Of a stretch of DNA of 64,000 nucleotides, positions 18,672 to 30,292 are shown one piece after another. Under the pieces are notes generated by a model that ran no database searches, was not told the origin of the DNA, and was given only the letters and a program-made list of their open reading frames with translations. Source of the DNA: Thiocapsa bogorovii (GTDB lineage Bacteria > Pseudomonadota > Gammaproteobacteria > Chromatiales > Chromatiaceae); contig NZ_CP089309.1 in assembly GCF_021228795.1 (NCBI RefSeq), forward strand, positions 1,736,001 through 1,800,000, given 5' to 3'. Within the stretch, counting starts at the first letter, position 1, and the number at the start of each line of letters is the position of its first letter. Both the position numbers and the translations under genes were made by a program.

Positions 18672-19088
18672 TTATTGCGCGGGAGCAGCCGGAGGAGCCA
18701 TCGGGGCTGGCATTGCGCCGCCGTAGGGGGCACCGTAGCCGGGCGCACCGTAAGGAGCGCCGTAGCCGGGCGCGCCGTAGGGGGCACCATAGCCGTAAGG
18801 CGCGCCGTAGCCGTACTGATCGCCGTAACCGTAACCGCGACCATAGCCACGACCCTGACCACGCCCGTAGCCGCGGCCGCTTCCGCTCATGTTCATGTTG
18901 AAGTCGCCGGTGCCGTCACCGAACATGTCGCCGAAGTTGTCCATCATGCCGCTGCCGTAGCCGGGCCCGCCGCCGTAGCCGCCGGGTCCGCCGTAACCGG
19001 GGCCACCCCACCAAGCACTGGCGGAGAAGGAAGCACCGGCCAGAGCGACAACGGCTGCAAGACCTGCAAACTTGATCGTTTTATTCAT
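18672..19088 (-). CDS. Sulfur globule protein (CV1/CV2-like)
   Basis: 138 residues. An N-terminal signal peptide ([20 protein letters not shown]...ASA, cleavage near residue 25) is followed by a mature protein made of Gly-Tyr-Pro-Arg rich repeats: [25 protein letters not shown] units, and five [16 protein letters not shown] units, ending in a Pro-Ala tail. This matches the structural proteins coating intracellular (periplasmic) sulfur globules in Chromatiaceae such as Allochromatium SgpA/SgpB. AGGTAGGA provides the ribosome-binding site. A GCGGGC-AA-GCCCGC hairpin lies in the leader. It implies the host oxidises sulfide or thiosulfate through stored sulfur. Confidence 0.88.
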   Translation of the reverse strand: MNKTIKFAGLAAVVALAGASFSASAWWGGPGYGGPGGYGGGPGYGSGMMDNFGDMFGDGTGDFNMNMSGSGRGYGRGQGRGYGRGYGYGDQYGYGAPYGYGAPYGAPGYGAPYGAPGYGAPYGGAMPAPMAPPAAPAQ

Positions 19089-19782
19089 ATTCGTCCTACC
19101 TCTAATCAGGAAACGTTGGGCGCGGGCTTGCCCGCAATGGGGTCTCCGAAGTCGGGATGCTGTTGTCTCCGACTGCGGGCTTGATGTGGAGCCTGCGACC
19201 GAACCCTGCGGGGATCGGACTGAGCTCCGAGGTGAACCGTATGAGGGCGCAAACAGCCGACCGGCGCGATTTGCCGTGTTGCACAAATCCGGGCAGAAGG
19301 GGAGGTTGCGGGCTCGACGGCCCATCGGAGTAACGGCTAACCCTGCGAAGAAGCCCGGGCCGCTCATTACCGGTAGAAGCGGATCGAGTATAGGCGCCGA
19401 TGGCGTACAGGCGCAACGTATTAAACGGCGCCGCGCTGGTTGAGCGAACCTGATCGGGTCAACCGGACGATACCGGCGAGCACTTTCCTCGAATATCGCG
19501 AGACGCTACCGATGACGCCATTCAAGCTTATTCAGTAGCTTCCGTCAGGAACAGGACTCATCTCACGGTAAGCACGGCGACATGCGCCGGGACGACAAAC
19601 CTTACTTTTTGCGTTGGTTAAAGGCGCGACCCTCCGGACCCAGCACGATCAATGCGCCTCGGATTCGCCCGGGCGGAACGCAACGAAGGCCACCTTCAGC
19701 CCAACCGCGGCGGAAATGTGCGCCATCGTCGGCGCGAATCCAGGAAGACCCGGGCGCGGCAACGCTTCGCATCCGATCGAGC
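19089..19782. other. Intergenic region between sgp and metF
   Basis: 694 bp. It holds the sgp leader and presumably its promoter. I see no reliable gene; open frames here lack ribosome-binding sites and family resemblance. The composition is GC-rich with a few AT patches (about 19600-19620). A small RNA cannot be excluded. Confidence 0.5.
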
Positions 19783-20646
19783 TCAGGCGGGCAACGGAAG
19801 CGCGAGATCCTTCCACAACCGCAGGGTCGGGCCCGACTGGTTCATCGTATAGAAGTGCAGTCCCGGCGCCCCGCCGTCGATCAGGCGACGGCAGAGGTTG
19901 AGCACGACCTCGTGCCCGAAGGCACGCAGACTCTCCACGTCGTCGCCGTAACCCTCAAGTCGGCGCCGCACCCAACGCGGGATCTCGGCACCGCAGGCGT
20001 CGGAGAAACGCGCGAGCTGCGTGTAATTGGTGATGGGCATGATGCCGGGGATGATCGGCAGGGTGACGCCGACCCGATCGCAACTCTCGATGAAGGCGAA
20101 GTAGGCATCCGGATTGTAGAAATACTGCGTGATGGCGGCATCCGCACCGGCCTGCACCTTGCGCTTGAAGTTGGTGAGGTCCCGCTCGGGACTCCCGGAT
20201 TGCGGGTGATACTCGGGATAGGCCGCAACCTCGATCTTGAAACTATCCCCGAACTCGTCGCGGATGAAGGACACCAGCTCGTTGGCGTAACGGAAATCGC
20301 CCCCGGTGCCCCCGCCCATACCGGAGGGGAGATCACCGCGCAAGGCCACCAGGCGTCGGATCCCCTGCTCCCGATAGCGGCCGAGGATCTCGCGGATCTC
20401 GGCCCTTGCCGAACCCACACAGGCGATGTGCGGGGCGGTCTCGATGTCATGGCCGCGCAGCCAGTCGACGGTCTCGAAGGTGCGGTCGCGGGTGGATCCC
20501 CCGGCCCCGTAGGTCACCGAGAAGTAGCCCGGCGAAACACCGTTGAGCTGCGCGATCTCGCGCTTGAGCTTCTCCATTCCCTCCGGGGTCTTGGGCGGGA
20601 AGAGCTCGACGCTGAAGGTCGGGGGTTGTTGTGATACGGGCGGCAT
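19783..20646 (-). CDS. metF: Methylenetetrahydrofolate reductase MetF
   Basis: 287 residues, the usual length for the bacterial FAD enzyme, which reduces 5,10-methylene-THF to 5-methyl-THF for methionine synthesis. Family motifs are FSVELFPPKTPEG, SVTYGAGGSTRDRT, HIACVGS, LRGDLPSG, a QYFYNPDAYFAF segment, PGIMPITNYTQL and GLHFYTMNQSG near the end. GGAGG lies about ten bases before the ATG. It is downstream of ahcY on the same strand (385 bp, with repeat B and a perfect hairpin between), so it may belong to the SAH-controlled unit. Confidence 0.96.
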   Translation of the reverse strand: MPPVSQQPPTFSVELFPPKTPEGMEKLKREIAQLNGVSPGYFSVTYGAGGSTRDRTFETVDWLRGHDIETAPHIACVGSARAEIREILGRYREQGIRRLVALRGDLPSGMGGGTGGDFRYANELVSFIRDEFGDSFKIEVAAYPEYHPQSGSPERDLTNFKRKVQAGADAAITQYFYNPDAYFAFIESCDRVGVTLPIIPGIMPITNYTQLARFSDACGAEIPRWVRRRLEGYGDDVESLRAFGHEVVLNLCRRLIDGGAPGLHFYTMNQSGPTLRLWKDLALPLPA

Positions 20647-20811
20647 GGCTCAAAAGCCTCCGGCCTCCGGCCTCTCGCCTCCCGCGCGTTGAACGACAGC
20701 GCGGTCAGTGGCTTCGATCCGGCGGCGAATGGGTGGAGACGGACAGCACCGCGACGGGCCACGAACGCCAATGGGCAATCGGCGCACGTGGCGCGGAGCG
20801 CCCGACAGAGA

Positions 20812-20836
20812 CGTGACACCGCAGAGCGGTGTCACG
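20812..20836. repeat. Perfect hairpin between ahcY and metF
   Basis: CGTGACACCGC (20812-20822), loop AGA, GCGGTGTCACG (20826-20836): an 11-bp uninterrupted stem. There is no T-run, so not a standard terminator. It may stabilise or process the ahcY-metF transcript or be a protein-binding palindrome. The rest of 20647-20946 shows only tandem GCCTCCGG words near 20651-20670. Confidence 0.6.
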
Positions 20837-20946
20837 AGCAGTTCAAGGCGTAAACAGCGCCATACGCAATTGTTCTAGGCGATCCACCGGGGACAAACCC
20901 GAAGCGGCTGAAGCGGACGCGATCCAAGCCCCTGTCTCAAAGACTT

Positions 20947-21030
20947 AAACCGCGCCAGCTCCAACGCCTTAAAGTGCCCGCGAGGCCGCGAAGCCCGCGA
21001 ACCCCGCTGGATCAAGACAACGCGCGCGGT

Positions 21031-21032
<2 letters not shown>
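20947..21032. repeat. AAACCGCG-family intergenic repeat, copy B
   Basis: An 86-bp unit with ends AAACCGCG (20947-20954) and CGCGGTTT (21025-21032). The right end contains the TAA stop codon of ahcY (21031-21033, read on the minus strand). The left interior CCAGCTCCAACGCC resembles the reversed right interior of copy C. Confidence 0.75.
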
Positions 21033-22437
<1,405 letters not shown>

Positions 22438-22461
22438 GGTTATCAGCTCCTGATGAAACGT

Positions 22462-22540
22462 GAGTGAGCGCCGTTGTCGTGTCGACCCCGCCGCCGAGCC
22501 TGGCCCGGGCTCCGATGGCCCGGGTCGCAACGCTCCTCGG
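22462..22540 (-). promoter_or_regulatory. SAH (S-adenosylhomocysteine) riboswitch
   Basis: Read on the minus strand from 22540: CCGAGGAGCGTTGCGACC, a P2 stem CCCGGGC/GCCCGGG with loop, then GCCAGGCTCGG pairing back to CCGAG (P1). Further down, CAACGGCGCTC (about 22465-22475) can pair with GAGCGTTG to give the P4 pseudoknot. This is the conserved architecture of ahcY-associated SAH riboswitches, 25 bp upstream of ahcY. SAH binding is expected to raise ahcY(-metF) expression. Confidence 0.93.
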
Positions 22541-22768
22541 TCGCGAGGTGTATGAGGAAGATCAATCCCAACTTGTCATGGAAAACGCATGCCGAGACGA
22601 AAACGGCGCCAAGCGAACACGCCCTCGGATTACGATGCCCAAACGCCGACCATCCCGGACGCGATTCAAGAACAGCATTTTCCTCGACCGCGTCCCCCGA
22701 CGGCCTCGTGCGAACGTGATCCGACGCGCACCTGAAAGACCCCGTATCCCAGCGGGCGCGGTCGAGCC
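22541..22768. other. metK-ahcY intergenic
   Basis: Upstream of the riboswitch on the minus strand and downstream of the metK stop. Together with the riboswitch and leader the gene-free stretch is 331 bp. The promoter for ahcY must lie here; no strong -35/-10 pair is evident, and no terminator for metK is seen. Confidence 0.45.
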
Positions 22769-23959
22769 TTAGATCCCCGCCGCTTCGCGCAGCATCTCGG
22801 CCTTATCCGTCCGCTCCCACGTGAAGCCCGGCTCCGAACGCCCGAAGTGACCGTAGGCCGCAGTGTCGCGGTACTTAATCAGGTCGCGGTTGGTGAGATC
22901 CAACATCCGGGTGATCCCGTAGGGGCGCAGATCGAAGTGCGCGCGGATCAGCTCGATGATTCGGTGCTCGCTGATGCTCGCCGTGCCGAAGGTATCGATG
23001 GACAGCGACGTCGGCTCCGCAACCCCGATCGCATAAGACACCTGAACCTCGCACTTCTCGGCAAGGCCGGCGGCAACGATGTTTTTCGCGACATAGCGCC
23101 CGGCATAGGCCGCCGAGCGGTCGACCTTCGAGGGGTCCTTGCCGGAGAAGGCACCGCCGCCGTGGCGCGCCATACCACCGTAGGTATCGACGATGATCTT
23201 GCGCCCGGTCAGGCCGCAGTCGCCGACCGGGCCGCCGATGATGAACTGGCCCGTCGGGTTGATATGGTACTTGGTGTCGCCGGTCATCCAACCGGTGCCG
23301 CCGAGGACGGGCTTGATGATCTCTTCCATCACCGCCTCGTGCAGCACGCCTTGACTGACATCCGGGCTGTGCTGGGTGGAGAGCACCACGGCCTCCACTG
23401 CAGCCGGCTTGCCGTCGACATAACGGAAGGTGACCTGCGACTTGGCATCCGGGCGGAGCCACGGCAAGGTGCCGTTCTTGCGAACCTCGGCCTGGCGCTT
23501 GACCAGACGATGCGCGTAGTCGATCGCCGCGGGCATCAGTTGATCGGTCTCGTTGGTCGCATAGCCAAACATCATGCCCTGGTCGCCGGCCCCCCGGGAC
23601 TCCTCGTCCTCGCGATCGACACCCTGGGCGATATCCTTGGACTGCTCGCCGAGCGCGACCAGAACGCCGCAGGTCTGACCGTCGAAACCGACCTCGGACC
23701 CGTCGTAGCCGATATCGGTCACGACCTTGCGAACGATGCTCTCGTAGTCGATCTTGAGGTTGCCGTCGGTGAGCGTGATCTCCCCCGCCAGCACCACGAA
23801 ACCGGTCTTGACCAGGGTCTCGCAGGCAACACGCGCCTTGGCGTGGTTCGGATCGCGGCGAAAGATCTCGTCGAGCACGGCATCCGAGATCTGGTCCGCC
23901 ATCTTGTCCGGATGTCCTTCGGAGACGGATTCGGAGGTGAAGATATAGTCCTTGCTCAT
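22769..23959 (-). CDS. metK: S-adenosylmethionine synthetase MetK
   Basis: 396 residues. It makes SAM from methionine and ATP. Motifs are [18 protein letters not shown] (methionine/ATP site), [16 protein letters not shown], the hexapeptide region [17 protein letters not shown], and [19 protein letters not shown]. The C-terminal [21 protein letters not shown] region is normal. It reads in the same direction as ahcY-metF, so the three genes rebuild the SAM-SAH-methyl cycle in one locus. A candidate sigma-70 promoter lies about 50 bp upstream. Confidence 0.97.
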   Translation of the reverse strand: MSKDYIFTSESVSEGHPDKMADQISDAVLDEIFRRDPNHAKARVACETLVKTGFVVLAGEITLTDGNLKIDYESIVRKVVTDIGYDGSEVGFDGQTCGVLVALGEQSKDIAQGVDREDEESRGAGDQGMMFGYATNETDQLMPAAIDYAHRLVKRQAEVRKNGTLPWLRPDAKSQVTFRYVDGKPAAVEAVVLSTQHSPDVSQGVLHEAVMEEIIKPVLGGTGWMTGDTKYHINPTGQFIIGGPVGDCGLTGRKIIVDTYGGMARHGGGAFSGKDPSKVDRSAAYAGRYVAKNIVAAGLAEKCEVQVSYAIGVAEPTSLSIDTFGTASISEHRIIELIRAHFDLRPYGITRMLDLTNRDLIKYRDTAAYGHFGRSEPGFTWERTDKAEMLREAAGI

Positions 23960-24010
23960 AGTGTCGATGGCCTTCTTTTTGTCCCGATGAGGTGCGTGTC
24001 TGGGTGCGCT

Positions 24011-24038
24011 ATGATAGCGAGTCGACGCAAAACCGCAA
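24011..24038 (-). promoter_or_regulatory. Candidate sigma-70 promoter of metK
   Basis: On the minus strand TTGCGG (24038-24033), 16-bp spacer, TATCAT (24016-24011). It lies 52 bp upstream of the metK ATG, in an otherwise GC-rich gap. Weak by itself; position and orientation fit. Confidence 0.4.
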
Positions 24039-24180
24039 AACCGTCCGGCGGTTGCGAATGCCGGTCGTTGCCGCGCATCGGCGCGGGGATTTAGAAATCA
24101 CCGTCCTTTCGGTAACATACTGATACGTCGGAACAGACCTGGGCTTCCCGGCAGCCCTGGCTTTCACTCGGAGACCTTCG

Positions 24181-24738
24181 ATGGCTTCGCTCGAAACCCC
24201 CGTTTGCGACTTCGGGCGCCCCGCGCCGGATTTCGCCCTCCCCGGCACCGACGGCAAGGTCTGGACCCGCGACGCTTGTGCCGGAGAGCGCGGCTTGCTC
24301 GTCATGTTCATCTGCAACCACTGCCCCTACGTCAAAGCGGTTCGGGAGCGCATCGTCAAAGATGCTCGCGAGCTGATCGACATCGGAATCGGCTGTGTTG
24401 CGGTCATGTCCAACGATCCGCACGACTACCCGGAAGACTCCTTCGAGAACATGCAACGGGTCGCCGAAGCGTTTCGCTTCCCGTTTCCCTACCTGCTCGA
24501 CGAGACCCAAGCCGTCGCGAAGGCTTACGGGGCAATCTGCACGCCGGACTTCTTCGGATACAACGCGGCGCTCGAGCTCCAGTACCGAGGGCGTCTCGAT
24601 GCCAGTCGCAAGGAGACGGCGCCGGAGGATGCGCCACGCGATCTTTTCGAAGCCATGCAGCAGGTTGCGCGAACAGGAAACGGCCCTGAACGACAGATCC
24701 CGAGCATCGGCTGTTCCATCAAATGGAAGTCGGCGTAG
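24181..24738 (+). CDS. Thioredoxin-fold (AhpC/TSA-like) protein
   Basis: 185 residues, cytoplasmic, with a redoxin-type thioredoxin fold: N-terminal GRPAPDFALPGTDGKVWT, then the motif MFICNHCPYVKAV with two cysteines (C-x2-C, the usual CxxC place), a cis-Pro region near TPDFFGY, and a C-terminal ERQIPSIGCSIKWK. This CNHCPYV family is widespread in proteobacteria and usually annotated as thioredoxin family or alkyl hydroperoxide reductase-like; the exact substrate is unknown. GGAGACC lies 5-10 bases before the ATG. It diverges from metK. Confidence 0.85.
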   Translation: MASLETPVCDFGRPAPDFALPGTDGKVWTRDACAGERGLLVMFICNHCPYVKAVRERIVKDARELIDIGIGCVAVMSNDPHDYPEDSFENMQRVAEAFRFPFPYLLDETQAVAKAYGAICTPDFFGYNAALELQYRGRLDASRKETAPEDAPRDLFEAMQQVARTGNGPERQIPSIGCSIKWKSA

Positions 24739-25096
24739 CCGTCGTGCAGGTCGCGGGATCTTCGATCCGCACGAAATAACTGGTCATTTTCTCGCGCAAT
24801 TCTTAATATTAGGATCTGATAACTTCCTTTTTGACGGTATAAGTTTGTTTTGATTTTCGGGTCGACGCTCTTCGTCCACAATGACGCACCTTCGCAAGGG
24901 TTTCGAAACCGGCCAATTCGTTCGCGCAAGCAAGACCTCGCCGAGCGCAGCGGCAATCGCTTCGGCCGCTAGCCCTGCACACAGCATTCCGCCGTCGTGC
25001 CATATCCCGACATGCGCCCGCCGCGACGCGGCCGGCGGTCGCGACTCGCGGCACGCTTGACCGACTGACCATTGCTTCTGAACTTAGGAGGGACTG
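24739..25096. other. Leader/promoter region of tkt
   Basis: 358 bp without a gene. A marked AT-rich patch (about 24790-24860, with TTCTTAATATTAGG and TTTTGACGGTATAAG) stands out and probably carries the tkt promoter, although no spacing-perfect -35/-10 pair is found. TAGGAGGGAC at about 25085 is the tkt ribosome-binding site. Confidence 0.5.
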
Positions 25097-27103
25097 ATGT
25101 CCTCACGTAAAGATCTTGCCAATGCCGTACGAGCACTCGCGATGGACGCGGTCCAAAAAGCCAATTCGGGTCATCCGGGCGCGCCGATGGGCATGGCCGA
25201 CATCGCCGAGGTGCTCTGGAACGACTTCATGTCGCACAACCCGGAAAACCCGGCCTGGCCCGACCGAGACCGATTCGTTCTCTCGAACGGTCACGGCTCG
25301 ATGCTGATCTATGCTCTGCTGCACTTGACAGGATATGAGCTCGGGATCGAGGACCTCAAGCAGTTCCGCCAACTTCACTCCAAGACACCCGGGCATCCCG
25401 AGTACGGTTACGCCCCGGGCGTCGAGACCACAACGGGGCCGCTCGGTCAGGGCATCACCAACGCGGTCGGGATGGCACTGGCCGAAAAGGCACTCGCCGC
25501 ACAGTTCAATAAGCCCGGCCACGACATCGTCGACCACTACACCTATGTCTTCCTCGGCGACGGCTGTCTGATGGAAGGCATCTCGCACGAGGCCTGTTCG
25601 CTGGCCGGCGCCTTGGGTCTGGGCAAGCTGATCGCGGTCTACGACGACAACAACATCTCGATCGACGGCGAGGTTCGCGGCCACGGCGACACGCCGGCCT
25701 GGTTCCTCGACAACACGCCGAAGCGCTTCGAGGCCTACGGGTGGCACGTCATCCCCAAGGTCGACGGCCATGACCCGGAGGCCGTGAAGGCGGCGATTGA
25801 AACCGCTCGCGAGATCACCGACCGTCCGAGTCTGATCTGCTGCCAGACCATCATCGGTTTCGGCTCTCCGAACAAGCAGGGCAAGGAAGAGTGTCACGGC
25901 GCGGCCTTGGGCGAGGACGAGGTCGCGCTGACCCGCGAGGCACTGGGCTGGAACCATCCCCCCTTCGTGATCCCCGACGCCGTCTATCAGGGTTGGGACG
26001 CCAAGGAGCGCGGCGCCGCGGCCGAGTCTGCGTGGAACGACCGCTTTGCCGCCTACGCCGCGAAATTCCCGACCGAGGCCGCCGAATTCAAGCGTCGCAT
26101 GGCCGGCGATCTGCCGAGCGACTGGGCCGCGCAGTCGGACGCCTTCATAGCCGCCGTGGTTGAAAAAGGCGAGACCATTGCCTCGCGCAAGGCCTCGCAG
26201 AACGCGCTCAACGGCTTCGGCCCGCTGTTGCCCGAGCTGCTCGGCGGCTCGGCGGACCTCGCCGGCTCCAACCTGACCCTGTGGAAGGGCTGCAAGGGCA
26301 TCGGTAAGGGCGACGCGCCCGGCAACTATGTCTATTACGGCGTGCGCGAGTTCGGCATGTCGGCCATCATGAACGGCATCGCTCTGCACGGGGGTTTCGT
26401 GCCCTACGGCGCGACCTTCCTGATGTTCTCCGAGTATGCGCGCAATGCACTGCGCATGGCCGCACTCATGAAGATCCAGTCGATCTTCGTCTATACCCAC
26501 GACTCCATCGGCCTGGGCGAGGACGGCCCGACCCATCAGCCGGTCGAGCAGATCCCGACGCTGCGCATGATCCCGAACATGAGCGTCTGGCGTCCGTGCG
26601 ACGCGGTCGAGTCCGCGGTGTCCTGGAAGCTCGCCATCGAGCGGCGTACCGGCCCGAGCTGCCTGATCTTCTCGCGTCAAAACCTCGCGCACATGAACCG
26701 CTCGCCCGAGCAGCTCGATGCCATCGCGCGCGGCGGCTACATCCTGCGCGACTGTGCCGGCACCCCGGATGCGATCATCATCGCTACGGGCTCCGAGGTC
26801 GAGCTGGCCGTGAAGGCGGCCGAGGCGATGTCGGACAAGGCGATCCGCGTGGTGTCCATGCCGTCCACCGACACCTTCGATGCGCAGGATGCCGCCTATC
26901 GCGAATCGGTGCTGCCCAAGGGCGTGACCGCCCGCGTTGCGGTCGAGGCCGCAGTCACGGACGGCTGGTGGAAGTATGTCGGTCACCAGGGCGCGATCCT
27001 CGGTGTCGACCGCTTCGGCGAGTCGGCGCCTGCCGGCCCGCTCTTCAAGGAGTTCGGGTTCACGGTCGAGAATCTGGTCGCCAAGGTTCGCGGCGTGCTC
27101 TGA
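25097..27103 (+). CDS. tkt: Transketolase
   Basis: 668 residues. A TPP enzyme of the Calvin and pentose phosphate pathways moving two-carbon units between sugar phosphates. Motifs are [14 protein letters not shown], the TPP-binding [13 protein letters not shown] with downstream [27 protein letters not shown] in the pyrimidine domain, and a C-terminal transketolase domain with [21 protein letters not shown] is six bases before the ATG. It is first gene of a same-strand cluster tkt-gap-hicBA-pgk-pyk-fba, the same order seen in cbb clusters of purple bacteria, but no RuBisCO is in the window. Confidence 0.96.
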   Translation: MSSRKDLANAVRALAMDAVQKANSGHPGAPMGMADIAEVLWNDFMSHNPENPAWPDRDRFVLSNGHGSMLIYALLHLTGYELGIEDLKQFRQLHSKTPGHPEYGYAPGVETTTGPLGQGITNAVGMALAEKALAAQFNKPGHDIVDHYTYVFLGDGCLMEGISHEACSLAGALGLGKLIAVYDDNNISIDGEVRGHGDTPAWFLDNTPKRFEAYGWHVIPKVDGHDPEAVKAAIETAREITDRPSLICCQTIIGFGSPNKQGKEECHGAALGEDEVALTREALGWNHPPFVIPDAVYQGWDAKERGAAAESAWNDRFAAYAAKFPTEAAEFKRRMAGDLPSDWAAQSDAFIAAVVEKGETIASRKASQNALNGFGPLLPELLGGSADLAGSNLTLWKGCKGIGKGDAPGNYVYYGVREFGMSAIMNGIALHGGFVPYGATFLMFSEYARNALRMAALMKIQSIFVYTHDSIGLGEDGPTHQPVEQIPTLRMIPNMSVWRPCDAVESAVSWKLAIERRTGPSCLIFSRQNLAHMNRSPEQLDAIARGGYILRDCAGTPDAIIIATGSEVELAVKAAEAMSDKAIRVVSMPSTDTFDAQDAAYRESVLPKGVTARVAVEAAVTDGWWKYVGHQGAILGVDRFGESAPAGPLFKEFGFTVENLVAKVRGVL

Positions 27104-27126
27104 TCGTTACCACCGCTGCGCAGACG

Positions 27127-27156
27127 GGACGCCGGGCGCTCACCCACCCGGCGTCC
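27127..27156 (+). terminator. Hairpin between tkt and gap
   Basis: GGACGCCGGG (27127-27136) pairs perfectly with CCCGGCGTCC (27147-27156). No T-run follows, so attenuation or transcript processing is as likely as termination. Confidence 0.45.
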
Positions 27157-27252
27157 GAAGCACGCGAGAGCAGTGCCGAGCGCAAACCCACGACACGGTG
27201 GTCTTCGCTCGAATCGAGGGTTCCCCGACCCTTCGGCATCCCGGATGCCTGA

Positions 27253-28299
<1,047 letters not shown>

Positions 28300-28320
28300 G
28301 CGTCGTCGACGCAAACAGCT

Positions 28321-28346
28321 CGTTCCCGCGCAATGCGTGGGAACGG
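28321..28346 (+). terminator. Hairpin after gap
   Basis: CGTTCCC (28321-28327) and GGGAACG enclose GCGCAATGCGT in the short spacer between gap and hicB. There is no T-run; partial termination or 3'-end protection of the gap message is possible. Confidence 0.4.
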
Positions 28347-28383
28347 ATTTGTCGAAGAGGGCCGAAGCGCAACCGGAAAAGCC

Positions 28384-28590
28384 ATGCACTTCCATATCGA
28401 ATCGGAACAAGAAGAGGACGGCCGCTGGATAGCCGAGATCCCCGAGATCCCGGGCGCGCTTGCCTACGGCAAAGACGCCGAAGAAGCCATGGCGAAGGTC
28501 GAGGTGCTCGCGCTTCGCGTGCTCGCGGAACAGATCGAGGTCGGCGAAACCCGCCCCATGGCCATCTGCATCGATCTCGCTGCGGCATGA
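28384..28590 (+). CDS. hicB: HicB-family antitoxin
   Basis: 68 residues with the HicB partial RNase-H-like fold: MHFHIESEQEEDGRWIAEIP, EIPGALAYGKDAEEAMAKV, LRVLAEQIE. It lacks a separate C-terminal DNA-binding domain, as in short HicB forms. The ATG at 28384 is the natural domain start; the frame opens at 28333. Its stop overlaps the hicA start (ATGA), the standard coupled arrangement. It would bind and neutralise HicA and may repress the pair. Confidence 0.85.
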   Translation: MHFHIESEQEEDGRWIAEIPEIPGALAYGKDAEEAMAKVEVLALRVLAEQIEVGETRPMAICIDLAAA

Positions 28591-28799
28591 GCCAATGGCC
28601 TTCGGTCAAGGGCAGAAGACTCATTTCCGCCTTGCTGAGCATCGGCTGGAGCATTAAACGTCAAACGGGCTCCCATCGGACTCTGTCGCGTCCTGATTGG
28701 CCCGACTATGTCTTCGCGTTTCATGATCGCGAGACCATCGGTCCCCGAATGCTGGCTCGGGTTGCGAAGCATACGGGGCTGACCCCCGAGGACTTATGA
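28587..28799 (+). CDS. hicA: HicA-family mRNA interferase toxin
   Basis: 70 residues with the double-stranded-RNA-binding-like HicA fold: WPSVKGRRLISALLSIGWSI, then the catalytic-histidine motif KRQTGSHRTL, and a C-terminal LARVAKHTGLTPEDL. The order hicB-hicA is the reverse of the E. coli pair but common. The pair sits between gap and pgk, splitting the carbon cluster; pgk appears to have its own promoter just downstream. Confidence 0.87.
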   Translation: MSQWPSVKGRRLISALLSIGWSIKRQTGSHRTLSRPDWPDYVFAFHDRETIGPRMLARVAKHTGLTPEDL

Positions 28800-28936
28800 T
28801 TGATGAGGTCTCGGTTTCTCTACCACGCAAGAAGACCGGCCCCGGCGTTTCCGCAGTCTCTCCGGAGGCAAGGGTTGTGCGAGCAAGTTCCTTGATTCAG
28901 CCTGATCATCGTGACGAAGTGACGTCTAAAAAACCA

Positions 28937-28965
28937 TTGATATCGATGTAAAAATCAGTTTTATC
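28937..28965 (+). promoter_or_regulatory. Candidate sigma-70 promoter of pgk
   Basis: TTGATA (28937-28942), 17-bp spacer, TTTATC (28960-28965), within an AT-rich patch (28925-28995) 50 bp upstream of pgk. It would let pgk-pyk-fba be expressed independently of the hicBA insertion. Confidence 0.4.
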
Positions 28966-29014
28966 TCTGAATTTCATATTTACAAAAATATCCGATCCAA
29001 CGAGGAATCTCACC

Positions 29015-30196
29015 ATGTCCTTCATCAAGCTGACCGATCTGGATCTCGCCGGAAAGCGGGTGCTGATCCGCTCCGACCTCAACGTGCCGGTCAAGAACGG
29101 CAAGGTCACCTCCGATGCGCGCATCACCGCCTCCATGCCGACCTTCGAGCACTGCATGAAGGCCGGCGCCAAGGTGATGGTGATGTCGCACCTGGGTCGT
29201 CCCGAGGAAGGTGTCTTCTCCGAGGCCGACTCGCTCAAGCCTGTTGCGGATGCCATGAGCGCCAAGCTCGGCCGCGAGGTTCGGCTGGTGCGAGATTATC
29301 TCGGCCAGGCTCCCGAGGTCGCGGACGGGGAGCTGGTGCTGCTGGAGAACGTCCGTTTCAACAAGGGCGAAGGCAAGGACAACGCGGACCTCGCCAAGCA
29401 GTACGCCGCGCTCTGCGATGTCTTCGTCATGGACGCCTTCGGCACCGCCCATCGCGCCCAAGCCTCCACGCATGGCGTCGGCCAACAGGCACCGGTCGCC
29501 TGCGCCGGACTGCTGCTCGCCGAAGAGCTCGATGCGCTCCGGAAGGCGCTCGCCGCTCCAGCCCGCCCGATGGTCGCGATCGTCGGCGGCTCCAAGGTCT
29601 CGACCAAGCTGACGGTCCTTGAGGCGCTGTCGGAAAAGGTCGATCAGCTCGTCGTCGGCGGCGGGATCGCCAACACCTTCCTCGCTGCGTCCGGCTTTCC
29701 GGTCGGCAAGTCCCTCTGCGAGCATGATCTTATTCCAACCGCCAAGGCGTTGATGGAAAAGATGACCGCGCGCGGTGCCACGATCCCGATCGCCGTCGAC
29801 GTCGTCTGCGGCAAGAAGTTCGACGAGAACGAGCCGGCCGTGACCAAGGCCGCCGCGGACGTCACCGACGACGACATGATCTTCGACATCGGGCCGAAAT
29901 CAGCGCAGGAACTGGCCGATATCATCGCCAAGGCAGGAACCATCGTCTGGAACGGCCCGGTCGGCGTCTTCGAGTTCGATCAGTTCGGCGGCGGCACCAA
30001 GGCGGTCTCGATGGCCATCGCCGAGGCTCCGGGCTTCAGTCTAGCCGGCGGCGGCGACACCATCGCAGCGATCCAGAAGTACGACATCTATGACAAGGTC
30101 TCCTATATCTCCACCGCAGGAGGTGCCTTCCTCGAATACCTGGAAGGCAAGACACTCCCGGCAGTAGCCATGCTCGAGGCCCGGGCGAAGGACTGA
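29015..30196 (+). CDS. pgk: Phosphoglycerate kinase
   Basis: 393 residues. It phosphorylates 3-phosphoglycerate in the Calvin cycle, or makes ATP in glycolysis. N-domain motifs are [16 protein letters not shown] and [10 protein letters not shown]; the hinge/nucleotide region includes [28 protein letters not shown], and the C-terminal [12 protein letters not shown] with [22 protein letters not shown] lies before the ATG. Length and motifs are complete. It is followed after 96 bp by pyk, with a long GC-rich hairpin between. Confidence 0.97.
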   Translation: MSFIKLTDLDLAGKRVLIRSDLNVPVKNGKVTSDARITASMPTFEHCMKAGAKVMVMSHLGRPEEGVFSEADSLKPVADAMSAKLGREVRLVRDYLGQAPEVADGELVLLENVRFNKGEGKDNADLAKQYAALCDVFVMDAFGTAHRAQASTHGVGQQAPVACAGLLLAEELDALRKALAAPARPMVAIVGGSKVSTKLTVLEALSEKVDQLVVGGGIANTFLAASGFPVGKSLCEHDLIPTAKALMEKMTARGATIPIAVDVVCGKKFDENEPAVTKAAADVTDDDMIFDIGPKSAQELADIIAKAGTIVWNGPVGVFEFDQFGGGTKAVSMAIAEAPGFSLAGGGDTIAAIQKYDIYDKVSYISTAGGAFLEYLEGKTLPAVAMLEARAKD

Positions 30197-30206
30197 TCAG
30201 CGCAAC

Positions 30207-30279
30207 CCGCCTCCTGCCACCAGCCTCCAGCCTCCGGCGATTTGCTCGGAAGCCGGGGCTGGAGGGCGGAGGCAGGCGG
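30207..30279. repeat. Long GC-rich inverted repeat between pgk and pyk
   Basis: The left arm (30207-30238) and right arm (30252-30279) can pair over about 28 bases with a few bulges; the arms are built from CCTCC/GGAGG and GCAGGCGG words. The pyk ribosome-binding site GGAGG (30282-30286) lies just outside the right arm, so folding could affect pyk translation. Related wording occurs between nifD and nifK. Confidence 0.6.
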
Positions 30280-30292
30280 CCGGAGGCTAGAC

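Noticed and set aside
18406-18726. Plus-strand 106-codon frame beside the sulfur globule gene
   Set aside because: Low-complexity composition, overlap with sgp in antisense, and no recognisable features.
25103-26986. A 627-codon open frame antisense to transketolase
   Set aside because: It is a shadow frame of a high-GC gene: no family resemblance, no ribosome-binding site, and tkt on the other strand has full motifs. Similar long antisense frames over nifK (11090-12949), nifD, tnpC (2734-4062) and pyk were dropped for the same reason.
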